From Polytrichum commune (Eukaryota; Streptophyta; Polytrichopsida; Polytrichales; Polytrichaceae), in assembly GCA_950295325.1 (NCBI GenBank), contig OX485805.1, positions 29,563,501 to 29,623,500 of the forward strand: a stretch of DNA of 60,000 bases. Reading direction: 5' to 3'. Position numbers and translations under genes: made by a program. The notes beneath the pieces were generated by a model. That model ran no database searches, had not been told where the DNA came from, and saw only the letters and a program-made list of their open reading frames with translations. Below, one piece after another: positions 31,879-44,769 of this stretch. Position 1 is the stretch's first letter; every line of letters starts with the position of its first letter.

Positions 31879-33834
31879 TTAGAAAATATTTTTGAGGGCC
31901 ACGGGTACTTCTTTCGCCAAAGAGTTGCCAAATGGTGTTGACCGCATAGTGCCACACTTGTTGAGCCAATGGGCAACTGAAAATCTATGCTCCACCGACT
32001 CCACATATTGCGGGCCACAAGGAAGGCAACTCTTATCAATCTTGGTCAAGATTCGTCTATGCCATTCGTTCACTGTCAATGTCGTTTGAATAATTGACCA
32101 AAGGAAGGTTGCTTCCTTCTGCACTTTGTGCTTGTGCCAAATGATGTGCCACCTCGGAGAGGTAGAGAGAGGAATTTCATTGTGCCATTTATCGGGTCCG
32201 ATTTCTTAAGTGCATCTTGAGTAGTAATCCACTTCCTACCAAGCTTGGCCGAATATGCCAAGAAAACGGTAACCTTAGTGCCACCACCACTTTATTGGGT
32301 TAAAGAAAATTGGCCCCGATTTACCCAAAAAAGGTTTAATTTAGTATGGACATTGCCTCAAGACAACATGTCCACCCTAACTTGTGACATCAAACCCGAG
32401 AAAGCCGTGGGGTGTTCCACAATCCTTGCATCCGGTTTCACCTTAACAAGAGTAAAGTATTGCAAACCAACCGTGGATCTAGGAAAAATACCCATAAACT
32501 CCACACTAAATTGCACTAGATGAAATCTAAACTCCTTAAACTATCCAACACATACTACCCACTCGGGCATGCCGTCTTCTTAGTTCTATACAAACCAACC
32601 AATTCATGTGAAGTGGGTTGAGTTTCAAGTTGACTACGCATCCTCTTGCAAAAGGGGCCATAATCCTCCAACGAATTGACCCAAAAATCATAATAAATAT
32701 TTGCAAGGGAGAATTTAATTTGTGCCTCCTCCCAACCCATAAATCATTCCTACTTGGATCCCAAATACTATAAAAAAAACCGCAAACCTTTTCTATGGAG
32801 AACGAAGGCCCTATCCATGGTAATACCAGAACATAGACCTTGGTACTCAATCTTTCACAATTGATCGAGTTGCAAATTTTCTTGTGGGCATGATTAAGAA
32901 AGGAAATTTACAATCCATGTCATCACCTTTCATGAATGAGCAATGTGGTGCCAAACTTTTGACCCACCTTTGATAGAGAAATTTGGGGAGAACAACCAAA
33001 GCAAGGATGGACCCCATGAGCCATGGTAAGAAGGTTGTAGTCGAGTGATTCAGTACCTCAACAAACTTGCAAGTTTGACTAGCTAGGGAGGAAAGCCTAA
33101 ATTATCATCTACTCACAAGTGCTCGCATAGCATCTTCCGAAGAAGTAAGACTCGAACCTCCAACTTTCTCCAGCATTGTATAGTCATCCTAGCTCACTCG
33201 TGCTTTTGCAATGTTCTCAACACCATACCACATGTAGTTGCGAATCGAAGCCTTAATCTTACACAAGACTTTCTTCCAGCTAGCCCAAACCGTAGCGAAG
33301 TACCACAAGTATGACATCAACACCTAAATCATAGTGAGAGGTCTTCCAGCGAGTGACAAATGAATGCAGTTTCAATACTTGAGTTTGGCCATGACTTTGG
33401 CTACAAGAAATTGGTCCACATTCTCCAATTCCAAATGCAGGCCAAAAAAAGGTATCAAGTAGCTTTGACATATCTCCATTGGCAACCCATTTCCAATGAT
33501 ATTTCTCCATCCAACTCGGTGGGGTTCCCCAACTGCACAAGTATGCCACACTTTTGTGCCAGTTAATTTCCATGCCACATGCAAGTCCAAATTTGTGGAT
33601 AATCCCTACAAGGTTATCATTATCCACACCAATCTCTTCCACTCTCACAATAAAGGAGGAATCATCATTGTTTGCTATTTGTTTGTCGGGTGCTACATTG
33701 GGGAAGGGAAATGCCTTTAATAACGCCAATCCTAACCATATTTATAATTGTAACCTCTAATGCTTCTACAACTATAATGAACAAGTAAGGAGCTAAAGGA
33801 CAACCGTGACAAACTTTCCTATGAATTCCAAAAG
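31879..33834 (-). pseudogene. LINE relic, reverse transcriptase core to zinc finger, minus strand
   Basis: Reading down the minus strand, GCPLAPYLFIIVVEAL (about 33762-33800) is a conserved LINE reverse transcriptase block. NNDDSSF (near 33690) follows, where the catalytic YADD or FADD would normally be and is changed. FGLACGMEINWHKS (near 33570) is the next block. Further down, MQKEATFLWSIIQTTLTVNEW and CLPCGPQYVESVEHRF (31980-32120) match the C-terminal zinc-finger region. The frames are broken many times. It is older than, and opposite in strand to, the relic at 15260-17060. Confidence 0.7.
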
Positions 33835-34266
33835 GCTATGTCCTTTGGTTATTAATATTAACGGAGACAGATGATTCCATGCAATGTTGAACTTAGGGAT
33901 GGTCTAAATTTCAATTCATTGATAATTAGTGTTAGAAGATTTTATAGAAGATATGTTGGAATTCTCCTTTTGTCATTGTTATTTTTTTTTTCACATCCTT
34001 ACTAACACTAAATTCAAACATGTAACTTCACATATTACGAGAGTTCATCTTTAGTGTTTGAGTTTACAATTAATGTTACATACTTTCATAGGGTTATTGA
34101 TACTTATTGTATCCAACACTAAATATCTTATTTATTGTAGTAGAAAAATATGCAAAAAAGAACCGCAATCATTTTTCCATTGCAGTTCTTTTGACCACCA
34201 TGATCTACATTTGCTAAACGACTACAAAATTTTCTTTTTCATTTTGCAATTGTAATATTTAAAATG

Positions 34267-34336
34267 TTGGGGCATGTAATATACCTTTCAAAAGGTATTT
34301 TCAAGACCTTTCCAATGGTATATTACAAGCCCCCAA
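34267..34336. repeat. 70-bp imperfect hairpin
   Basis: The arms TTGGGGCATGTAATATACC and the complement of GGTATATTACAAGCCCCCAA pair with few mismatches over about 30 bases each. It may be a very small MITE. No target duplication was identified. Confidence 0.6.
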
Positions 34337-35680
34337 ATTCCAAACATTTTAGTTGGTAGACCAAGAAAAACAATCTACACTTAAATTCTTGAGTTCTAGA
34401 TGTCCCACATTATTTGATGAAACATGTGGGAGGAGGTTTAAGGGGTAGGGCATGGGAGCAATGGTATATCTCATGGGCTATGATATGATCTAGACACATA
34501 GAGGCCAAACATGCTTCTCAAGATTCATTACATCATATAGGTGTTGAAAAGTGTGCCTTGTGAGCCTTACCTAATAGGAAGAGTTGTATATAAAGCCCCC
34601 CAAAAGAGCTTCATTAAAAAAGTATTATAACAACATTTCTTTGCCATGGGATCAAGTGAAGCCAAAGACAAGACAAGAGAATGGTCAAACTTGAATTTTT
34701 TTCAAAATGACCCTTTTTGGGTATGTATTAAAAAAATCAGCACATTCACTTTTTGGTGCATGGTCATTCTTCTTGGTCCACATTCGGTTTACACCTATTG
34801 AGGGGCCCAAGTCTTTCAAAACAATTTTTTTTAAGAAGTCGGACAATGGAAGTTGGATCATGAACTCAAACCATTGGAAAAAGGCCCTCTTCCATGGTCC
34901 GACTTCATGGTCCATAGTGTAAACTGACCCTCGATGAAAGCTTCACCAACCTTGAAGCTTACTCATGGAGACCACATTATGTTGAAACCCATGGCCATGC
35001 ATAAGAAGTGCAACATGTATAGTTCAAATCAATGTGTGTTGTTGATATAATGAACAGGGGTGTTGATAACGGGTGTCCCATCCTTCTAGCATGTCTTACA
35101 AGTTGAGTTGTCACGGCCTAGACGGTGGACATGGACATAGGCGGCAAATAGAACAACCCAGTTTGTCGGCTTTGTCCTAGGCGCTTCCACGTGGTGAACT
35201 TGGATAAAGTCCGACCTCATTTTTGACCCCGTATCAATACTCATAACAATCGATCCAAACTGGTACCACAACCTTCACCCTCATGAAAATCTTTTCTTAG
35301 ACTCACACGTTATCACACATTTCAAAACAGATACTATTACATACGACGAACCCACAATACCACCATAATTACAAATTGAACCCCGAATAGAAAGCCGTGA
35401 CATCCATGCACTATGCATACACCACAAAACCTCACCCGTTGGGTCGAGAGGATATGCACGCCGCATGGACACCATTTGCCACGCCTTACTAACACCCACT
35501 GTATTTAACACAACAGTACCACCAACACCACCGAACACCTCAGTAAATTGTAGTAAGAAATGGTCCCGACTCACATACCCACCTCCCCCACATATGACCC
35601 AAACTACCAATATCCCACCAATTAACAATCAAAACATATGCCTACCCCCTTAAATACCAACCACAATTATGTTATTACAC
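34337..35680. other. Largely non-coding stretch
   Basis: Up to about 35260 nothing was recognised. From about 35290 to 35680 a proline-rich reading on the plus strand (for example NTTVPPTPPNTS) precedes the RNase H relic and may belong to the same element. Confidence 0.35.
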
Positions 35681-35689
35681 AAATGGGTC

Positions 35690-36250
35690 ATTCATACCTC
35701 CCAAAGCAATAACCCAAGAGCATTGGAGGCGAGAAATAATAGGCTATGGAATATATAACCCTTTCAAAAATCTCAAAATCGCAGAAAGACTACCAGGGCT
35801 CCAAAATATTCTACGAGCATAACTCATGGCTATACACCACACCCTCCGCCTCCTCACCACCACATATCGGAATGAACCAGCACCCATATTCACAGATTGT
35901 CTTAATGTTTTATACCTCATAAACACACAAACAAAACACCCAACTTTACATAATAGCCACCCAGACAAAAAAAAAATACTTGAATCCATAATTAAAATGT
36001 TGCAATCCCGCACACAACCCACCACACTCCATAAAGTCAAGGCCCACACGAACATAAGCGACAACGAACAAGCAAACAAACTAGCCAAAATAGGATGTGA
36101 ACTAGTCCATAGGGATGCCATAGCAACATACGAACATGCCCACCCCACACCATATTACCTCCAAAAAAATTGGTGGCATTCAATGCAATACACACCAGAT
36201 AAAGGCCCCATCCGACACCTTGGCATGTGTTCCACTAAGAAACCTTAGAC
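35690..36250 (+). pseudogene. RNase H domain relic of a retrotransposon
   Basis: The translation contains IAERLPGLQNILRA followed by a TAA where a catalytic Glu codon is expected, then IFTDCLNVLYLINTQ with the second acidic residue, and HKVKAHTNISDNEQANKLAKIG, the typical last block of type I RNase H. The stretch from 35826 to 36248 is open. Just upstream, the first strand of the fold is readable only across a frameshift near 35717. Such domains occur in LINEs and in LTR elements. The high-scoring 'DNEQANKLAK' ending is more usual in non-LTR elements, but no neighbouring domain decides this. Confidence 0.65.
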
Positions 36251-36469
36251 AATCACACATACCTAGTACCACCTCCAACAATAATTTTTGGAATTGAAGT
36301 TGTTGTTAAAATACATACAAATACGCCATATGTGAAGAGTTCCAAGGCTTTATCTTTCAAGTTAACGTATCCCTCATGGATTGTGGATACTACTACCACT
36401 CTACTTGTATAAAAGGGAGGATTTTACTCCCAAATCTTCCAATTGATTTAATGTACGATGTGATCACTA

Positions 36470-36490
36470 CACTAAATATTGTATTTAGTG
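36470..36490. repeat. 21-bp near-palindrome, recurrent
   Basis: The sequence CACTAAATA, three bases, TATTTAGTG reads almost the same on both strands. Its exact reverse complement is at 43402-43422 and a one-base variant at 42520-42540. All three have similar flanks such as 'ctac' and 'gttac/gtcac'. Confidence 0.7.
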
Positions 36491-38310
36491 TTACTCGATA
36501 TTTGAAACTACGCATTGCTGTAAATATCTATTATATACCTCATGTTTTACCAACAAATATCAAATTGGTTGTTTGGACATTATTGCACATCAACAACTTT
36601 ACTTGGTAAGAAATAATAGCAACATTAAAAATACATAGCATTGTGTAATTTCAAATTATAAGTGACATTAAAAAACATATTTAGTATACTTCACCAATTA
36701 CACTATTTATTGTGGTTGGCCGTTTGTAGTTACATGTTGCTATAATTTTTGTACCAATAGAATCATTTTAATGCTTGTATCATAATGAAATATATGCACA
36801 TCAAGAAACATAATATAATTTACCTAGTAAGAAATGATACTCGCGGTAAAGCATTTTAGTAGTCCGTAACTCCAAATGGCAAACCACAATACTAGATGTA
36901 GATGGTGTACTTATTGATTGGGTATTAATGAACAACCCAAATTTTCTTGATTGAAAAAATTAAAATTAAAATGGAGTTCCGCATTGACATTTGACAAATT
37001 AATTAAATGTTTGGCACAAGTGTGCCAGACTAGCCATCTATCGATGGTTTAGTCTTGAGGCCTCTCCACAAACCCCTCTACCGCTGCCTTGGAGTATGAA
37101 GTGGAGGGAGATGTGGTAGAATGGTAGAAGAGTCATATGAATTTGATTGTCCCCCCACCATATTAGTGCTACCACCTATATCCACATTTTGAAGCAAAGA
37201 TCCATTATGTTTCATAGTAGTTGGTCAATGGGGTGACTAAAAGATATTGGGTTGGCCCCTTGGTCCTTTCACGAGAGGGATGTCGATGCTAATAACAAGA
37301 ATTGAATTTCATTTTAAAGTCCAAAAACCCAAAAGATGTATACAAGTACATAAAGGTGGGAAAAAAAGGTTGGATTCCCTAGAGTAACATAGTCCAAAGA
37401 CCTTTGCGAGACAACTGCTAATGTCAACCTTGTGATCAAGTTGGTAAATGACTTGAGACTATCTATCGCTTCATCATGACATATGGAAAAGAAATTGCTC
37501 TCCAACAAAGTTGTCAAGGTGACATTCCAAAACAAAGTATGCCTCATTTCCAGCTACATTATGCAAGAAAAAACGAGACATTATGTTATATGATTAATCA
37601 AGTTTCCATAGAGACTCAATAAACTAGTTACATATACTTGTGGAGTACCGTTTATTGAAAAATATGGCAATATAACTACATGTAGATTCATATCATAATT
37701 TGGGCTTTGTAGGGTAAAATATCACCAATGGCAAATCCTTCAAAAGAAACTTTGGTAGCAAGCAGGTGGTTTGAAAACATTAACCCTTAATAGTGTGAGG
37801 ATGGTAATACTTGAGTTACACCTTTAAGACTTTTGAGCTCAATCAATGAATCAAACTTCTTGAAGTATATTTACTATTCCAATTTGTAGATCTATGTATT
37901 TCTAGAAATTAAGTTTTCTATTATATTTGCAAGCTCCTTAGGCCTAATATTTAACTACACTACATGGCATGTTTTTCTATCAAAATCTTAAATTTAGATA
38001 CTATAGCTAAATTTGACCTCATCATGATAATTTAGTGCATATGTTTATATTTTTTGAATTCTATTTAATCTATTCTATTTAAGCTATTCCATTTTTGTAA
38101 TTTCATGCAGTATTCTACGTTTTATAACTGTCAGTTTTTAAAATGTATTATTAAAAATATACAAACCATAGAATGAGCTCATGATGTCCTTAACTTGTAA
38201 TAAAAACTATGTCATGAATATAATATCTTAAATGATGGTTGATTGAGGATGTAAGATGTAGTTGACAATATGAAAACATGCTCAAGCAATGAAGGGCTAA
38301 AAACATATGT
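36491..38310. other. Non-coding stretch, no gene seen
   Basis: AT-rich sequence without recognisable genes or clear repeats. Confidence 0.4.
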
Positions 38311-38319
38311 AAAAGTAGA

Positions 38320-38640
38320 TGTGGCTAATTTGGTTATTTACCTTAATCCAACACCTACTTCTTCATAGTGGTATTTATGTGGTTAGGTGTGGCTCCAAGA
38401 ACGGATACAAAAAAAACACGTGCGTAAAAGAGATTGGACTACATGCTCAAAACATGACAACCATTATATGTGTGTGTGTTGGGGGGGGGGGGAGGGACCT
38501 ATGACCATTTATTGAACACAAGACTTTGCTCTTTGGTAATGAACAAGATATTCATACGAGCTCCAAAACTTATTAGGAAAGTGGTTATGACCTCAATTTG
38601 GATATGCTATCGATATCATACTAACTCCATATTTAACTCC
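38320..38640 (+). repeat. Repeat family R2 copy with G12 run
   Basis: It matches 56060-56400 and 58795-59195 ('gtggttaggtgtggctccaagaacgga', later 'tgaccatttattgaac'). It contains twelve G at 38481-38492 followed by AGGG, at the same place where the other plus-oriented copies have G-runs. Confidence 0.75.
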
Positions 38641-38705
38641 TAGTAGAAGTGGGGTAGTCCAAAAAAGTGATTGTTTAGGACCCATCCACCTTTTCTTTTT
38701 TGTTT

Positions 38706-38720
38706 GGGGGGGGGGGGGGG
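38706..38720. repeat. G15 run
   Basis: Fifteen consecutive G residues lie between the R2 and R1 copies, outside the R2 position of the G-run. Confidence 0.9.
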
Positions 38721-38879
38721 CGGACAAATTGAAAAATCAATTGCAAGAAGGAACCGACACATCCACCTTATGACGTTGCAAGAGTTGCTGAAAGCTTTCT
38801 CCATAATGCCATAATTCACAACATGAACCACATAATTATAACTTACAATGTGAAAATGCTTGGGTACACTTGGGGGGAC

Positions 38880-39385
38880 GTTAAACCTTCCCATACAAAC
38901 TTTGACGGGGAGGTGGATAGGGGCCGGGGCTCATAATCCCCACACCTCTGTGCAATCCACATAAATATTTTAAAACTTCAATCCCAATCGAAAATTATTG
39001 CATGACCCACTCCACCTCAAAAAAACAATTGCCCAAGTTGAGTGCACTTCACCTTCAAAGGTTTAAAATTCATATATATGTGCACTTTCACTTATTAAAT
39101 AAGCAATTGACTAGGATTTCATTCCCGAAGTGAATGAAACCATTCATAAAGCATGTTGTTAACTTTGAAATCAAAACATTTCAAAATCCTCATGAGCATT
39201 GAGGTTATAATTTTTGTAACTTACCGTTTGAAAGGATCATTGTCATTATAACTATTGTGCTATTTATAATATGTACATTAATAGTAGTTTAGTTATTGCC
39301 TTCTACTTTCACAAGTATTCATCCATGTTCAAACTAATCAAGTGTAGTTAAATGTAATTAAGAGTAAATCACCGTAATTGAACAA
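38880..39385 (+). repeat. Solo arm of repeat family R1
   Basis: It matches the left foldback arm (12455-12932) including the GC-rich outer part and the phrases 'gagtgcacttcaccttca' and 'ttctactttcac'. Confidence 0.7.
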
Positions 39386-39774
39386 AATTGAGCGCAAGGC
39401 CTAAGTTCTTAGTGTATTCATACACATTCAAACTAACTAAGGCCGACTAAATGCAAGTAAGTGCATTGAATCTAATTAAGCATAATGAAGCCTAAACAAG
39501 TGTGACTAAGCACAACAATTCTCACATCTTTTGAAAAAGTAACCTCCAACCTACATGTATTCATAACATTATTCCGATTCATAACAATGTTTTGCAGGAC
39601 TAGCAATAATCCACAAAATATTCTCCATATTCAAACCAAATGTGGGGAATATTCTATAGAATATTGTCATTCCCATATAACATCGTTATGAATTTGAATA
39701 ATGTTATGTTTCACGACAACTCTGTTAAATTAAAACAAAGAAACACGCTTGATTCAATGTTTAGGAAGGTTTTT

Positions 39775-39950
39775 GAACATAATCGGTCAAGATCCTAGTG
39801 TTTCCCAGTCCAGCCGGTCACATGACAACATCTTTCAGGTTTTCTTTATTAAGTTGGGTATAGTCTCTAGATTCCTCTAAACCGATCGGTAATTTTCCTG
39901 AGGTCTTGAACTTCAACCGCTTATTTCTCAAGCATGTAACCAGTTACGGT
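39775..39950 (+). repeat. Repeat family R6 copy
   Basis: It matches 42330-42510 in the same orientation and 28830-29000 in the opposite one. Confidence 0.65.
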
Positions 39951-42329
39951 TGCTTTGGATTCAACACATGGTACGACAAGTGGCCATGCATCAATGTAGC
40001 CTCGAAAAAGGCTTCGAGATCTCGGCTTTGTGTTGAAGGTGGACTTGGACTCCAACCGTTTTGAGATAGTGGCTTTGTGTTGAAGCTGGACTTGGACTCT
40101 TAACCGTTTCGCGACTTGTAATAAAGCTTCCCACGGAGGCTGCTGGCTCCTTGATCTTTGAAGTTGAAGCCCGTGTTTCGCATCCAGATGTTGGCAACAC
40201 ATTTATTGTTGATGAAGCCTTTCGATCCAGTTTTGTGCACTTTTGAGTTGGGTTAGCATGCAACAAAAAGAACAACCACCCCCGCGCCTGGCCTCGTCAC
40301 ATGCTCGACACCTCATTCAATATTTCGATTCGCCCCACATGAAAGTGGATTTTGCATTTTGTTTGTATGTGGGCCTATTGTGGACGCGGCTTCTACCTAA
40401 TTCCACAACCAATTTCAACCCGTTCAATTGGATTAACAAACGCTTACATGCGGTTAGCAATTGTGAATCATCATCAACGTTGTCGTTTCAATTTTGGAAT
40501 TCGGAGTTGAGATGTGAGAGTTAGACAAGCTCAAAGTGAATGTTCGTTTTGCTCGCTCTTTTAAGCATCTTAAGGCCTAATCCTACCTAACTTTAGCGGC
40601 CGTGGCTCTTATACTCTACAACCGCCCTTGTTTCTAGAGTTGGGCATGTTCACACGGGTGTAGGCTCAATTCTGGATTTCCCCTCGGAGTGGGAATTTTG
40701 ACCCCTTTATTTTGAGGGCCTTTCCTACCTCCAAGGCGTTTTAGCTATGGTTGTGCCACATCCCCTCACTTGGGACCACACTCAACGTACCTTTTCCGTA
40801 TGCGGAGCTTTTATCTAACCTCTTTCTTGGTGAGCCTTCTTGCTCTCGGAGGCCCAACACTCTTCCATATGACTTCTCTATGATTTACATTCGATATTGC
40901 TTCATGATATTCTTTGAGCATGAGGCCAAGAACTCAACTCATACACGATTAGGGAGGTTAGACTTCAGCAACCGGGTTTTTTTTTTTTTTTATTGCCTCA
41001 TTCTTGCACGTTCACTCTTGAAGCATGGTATCCCAAAAGCCTAGTCACATGTTGCCAAGTGATTGAATTATGCTAATGTGTTGCCATGTATTCAAATGAC
41101 GATGCCGAAATTCTAAAGCTTCGTACTTTTGGCAAAACCCAGTTCTTCACCTAGCAGTATGTAAACCAAGAAAACAACCTTGTAGAATGAATTTCAATTC
41201 CACTCCCAATGCAAAGTGAACCCAACCTGTAAAGCTCTTCGGAATGTTTCTACTGGAAGCACAAAGTCCAACACAAGAAACCATGTAAGTGCTGATGAAT
41301 GCAAGTGATTTTAGAGGTTTCTATAGGTGTTTTACCAAGTGGAGAACTTGACCCGAGTCCTTTGTTGGAACCCCATTTCAATTTCAATTCATTGACACTA
41401 ATTTAGTTCCCCTCTCCATGCCAAAACTATTTAGCCATAGGGAAAAATATACAAGGCCCCACATCATAACAAAAATCTAGTATTCACTAGTCACATGGAT
41501 CAAAGTGCATAGAAGGAGTCATCTTCAAGAATGTTGCCCTCTTATATGTGTGCATACAACCACCCTCCATTAATTCAAGCATCTAAGTGTTGTGGTCACA
41601 CCAACCTAATTGGTGGTTGTCTTTCATTATCAAGCACACGAGTGTTTTAGTGACTAAAATGCTCGTGAAATCATTTTCCCTACTTGCTATGGGCAACTAC
41701 CCATATGTCGGATCAAATTAACTTGCAACTAGCACCCCCCCCCCTTTTCTGGCTCAAGTTGTTAGATGAACCAATGACCAATAGGAGAGTTGGGTTTTCC
41801 TACATAACATGCTCTCTAGGTCCGTGAATATATATATATATATATATAAGACATATTTTTGTGGATATCCCAACCTCTCACCATTTTCCATCTAAATATG
41901 GTGAGGCACGGCAAGGAGGAGACTAACAATTCAACCTCCATGTCCTCGTTCTTGCCTTAATTAGTCGAGCTTGGCCTCGAGCTTGCCCTCACAATTGGAA
42001 TGGGAATGTTGGGTTAAGGTTGAGTGATTATGTCCACTTCTATTAGCCCCCATAAAAACTTGCCTCATGTGAGGGGCTGATCACACCGGCCACTTTTGAC
42101 ATCATCTGTCAGCATCTCCGTTTGTAATAATGTGAAAAGTAGTCAACCAACATCTATTTCTCAACATAATCCCCAACAATTTCATGGCTAGATCCAGATG
42201 GAAAGTTTGGTGTGATCAAGGCATGAGACCCTCTATAGTTGTAATGATAAAGTCACCAACAACGGTTGTTGTTTTTGAACACATGTGGAAACACCCATCA
42301 TAATTCAAAGGAAAGGCCAGTGTATGGGG
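39951..42329. other. Non-coding stretch with small repeats
   Basis: A short tandem duplication, 'ggctttgtgttgaag(g/c)tgga', lies at about 40022-40100. A (TA)n run lies at 41828-41848. Frames around 40243-41044 have no known motif. No gene was seen. Confidence 0.45.
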
Positions 42330-42510
42330 AAATTTTCGGGCATAATCAATCAAGATCCTAATGTTTCCAAATCCAACCGGTTACATGTTGTGATTTTTTG
42401 GCTTTTCTTTGTTACTTTGAGGTATGCTCCATAGATTCTTCTAAACCATTGAGCAATTTTCCCAAACTCTTGAATGTCAACCGGTTATTTCTCAAACTCA
42501 ACTGGTTCAT
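42330..42510 (+). repeat. Repeat family R6 copy
   Basis: It shares 'atcaagatccta(g/a)tgtttcc' and 'accggttatttctcaa' with the other two copies. Confidence 0.65.
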
Positions 42511-42840
42511 ATGTATCTACACCAAATATTGTATTTAGTGTCACCAAATATATTTGTCTTGCTCAACACTAATTGTAATCCACCAACCCAGGGTCATCAA
42601 CACTAAAAGTGAACCTAATAATTTGTCATTCCTTGCTAAAACAATTGGACATTACATATTTACAACTACAATGTTGTAAAAATTGTCATTTACTAAGTGA
42701 TTTTTCATCCAAAATTTGACCATCCATGATGATATTTCAATTCAAACATGTACATATGCAAAAATATAACAAAACTAATGTCAATTGTTGGTATTTGGAT
42801 GAACTAAAAGTAAGTTGAGATGACAAGATTTGTGAACTTA

Positions 42841-43339
42841 GGGCCACTTCACACACGAGCCAAGAGCCGTGACCATGAAATTGTGAGAGCTCCAAAGAGA
42901 GTGTCCAAAGGTTGTCCCAAGACACCTCCAAAGTCATGCAGTGTGGTCACGGACCTTCAAGTGTAGTGTGAAGTCATATGTGACCAGGCCCTCAATCAAA
43001 TGCTATTTCATTGAATTTCTATTCATGCGGATCCTCACACATGATAAAATAGAATAAACCAATAGTTGTGAACGTTCATAGTACCATGATCTCCCAATTT
43101 TGCATTAGACCTACCTCCAAAAGGTGGTTTTTGAAAATAACCCAAATGACCATGAAACATGATCCATTTGATGCCATGTAGGAATCCATGTAGACTTTAC
43201 ATCCATCTAGCATTCACATACTCCGTTGGTCCCTCAAGTGCAGTGTGAAGCGAACTTGGACCGGCTCCGCCTTTTCCACCAACGGGAGTGTTTGAAGTGT
43301 ACTGGTCACGGGCTCTCAGTCTCGTGTGTGAAGTGGCCC
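42841..43339. mobile_element. Harbinger/Tourist-type MITE, 499 bp, TTA target duplication
   Basis: Inverted ends of about 34 bases start GGGCCACTTCACACACGAG. The element is flanked by TTA at 42838-42840 and 43340-43342. It is the reverse complement of the simple copy inside 28026-28523. The GGGCC start and 3-bp TTA duplication fit PIF/Harbinger. There is no transposase. Confidence 0.85.
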
Positions 43340-43342
43340 TTA

Positions 43343-44020
43343 ACCATAAGAAGTGTCACTAGAAAAAAGTCATCACAGTGACAATACAGAGCTCCATATG
43401 ACACTAAATACAATATTTAGTGAAGTGGCCAGTTCTCCCCATTCATTGGAAAAAGGCTTGAGCTTAGCTCCACGTGTGCCCTCGTAAAGACCTTTTCTAG
43501 GGTTAAGGGGGCCCAATGAGGGGCCGGAGCCACACGCATCCAGGGTGCCGGCCTCGCGGCAAGTGTTGGGATGCATTTCGACCTTGCTGGCAAATGGGCT
43601 GCATGTTGTGCCACGTCATCCCCGCCACAAAGAAGTCATGATTATGTTGTTATAATGTATGCGGGTGTTAAGTAAAATGTGGTTTTTTTTTTTTCCTTCT
43701 TCTTCTTCTCCATCTTCTAAAGTACTTTAGATGAACCATATATCCACATGCCAAAACACTTTGCTCAAATTATGAAACAATATCATAAGACTTAAACACA
43801 TAGGCCACGCACCCATACATACATCCAAATCAAGAATACATTCAACACACAATCATACAAAACCAACCAAGAATACCCAAATCATCTTTGGACATGTACA
43901 CTTGTTACCGGAAAACTACAAAGTCTATTCTCGAAAGAGGGCATCAAGGGTAGCATGTTTCATTGTGGTCCTGGAGGTCACGATGAAAGCACTTCCCCCA
44001 ACAGACTCTTCATTCATGAT
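43343..44020. other. Non-coding stretch, no gene seen
   Basis: It includes the palindrome at 43402-43422. Otherwise nothing was recognised. Confidence 0.4.
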
Positions 44021-44021
44021 G

Positions 44022-44024
<3 letters not shown>

Positions 44025-44096
<72 letters not shown>
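44025..44096. repeat. (CT)36 microsatellite
   Basis: There are 72 uninterrupted bases of CT. Open frames through it, giving Ser-Leu or Arg-Glu repeats, are artefacts of the repeat. Confidence 0.98.
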
Positions 44097-44101
<5 letters not shown>

Positions 44102-44174
44102 ACACCTACTTCTCGTAGCACATGGAAACCACACAATTAGCACGAGATGATTAACCATCAAATCGTGCATGTAG

Positions 44175-44405
44175 CCATTTACATCGTTCGAGCTCGTATG
44201 AATGTTTTCTTCATTTATCAAAGTGAAGTTTTTTCATGCTCGTCGAGTGGTCATATAGGTACCTCCAATTAAGTTGATTGTTGAACATATAGAATGGTTA
44301 ACATATTTTGAGCATGTAGTCACAACCTCTTTTAAACACGTGTTTCTTTGGTGTCAGTTCCTAGATTCACACCTAACCACATACCACTCAAATACAGGTG
44401 TCATA
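44175..44405 (-). repeat. Repeat family R2 copy
   Basis: Reverse complement of the 38320-38640 type, ending in 'cacacctaaccacataccact'. A further weak partial copy follows at about 44560-44720. Confidence 0.6.
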
Positions 44406-44769
44406 TTATTATTGTTTTGGAATCAGACATTTGTTTCTTATTGATCAATTTTACCTCTTGAAGTTTGTGTTTCATTAGCAAATTATGATGAAACATGAAT
44501 ATAAATTGGATTGAAAATTGGACCTTTTCCTTATTTAGTTATCGTTATCAAATGTGCATGTGTTGTTGATTCCTTGAGTGACACATAGGTCCTCCGAATT
44601 GTGTTATCTATTGAATGTGGAGTAGTTAATAAAAATTGGCGACGTAGTCTACTCTCTTTTAATTACGTGTCTTTATGGTGTTTGTTCTTAGATACTTGAC
44701 CACACACCATTCAAATATAGGTGTACAAATATGAAAAATAATTGAATAACAACCCACTCACTTTAGTGT

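Noticed and set aside
33130-33210. tRNA-like GGTTCGAGTC on the minus strand
   Set aside because: No convincing A box or cloverleaf is present, and it lies in the LINE relic.
43902-44221. Open frames with long Ser-Leu or Arg-Glu runs
   Set aside because: They are translations of the (CT)36 microsatellite.
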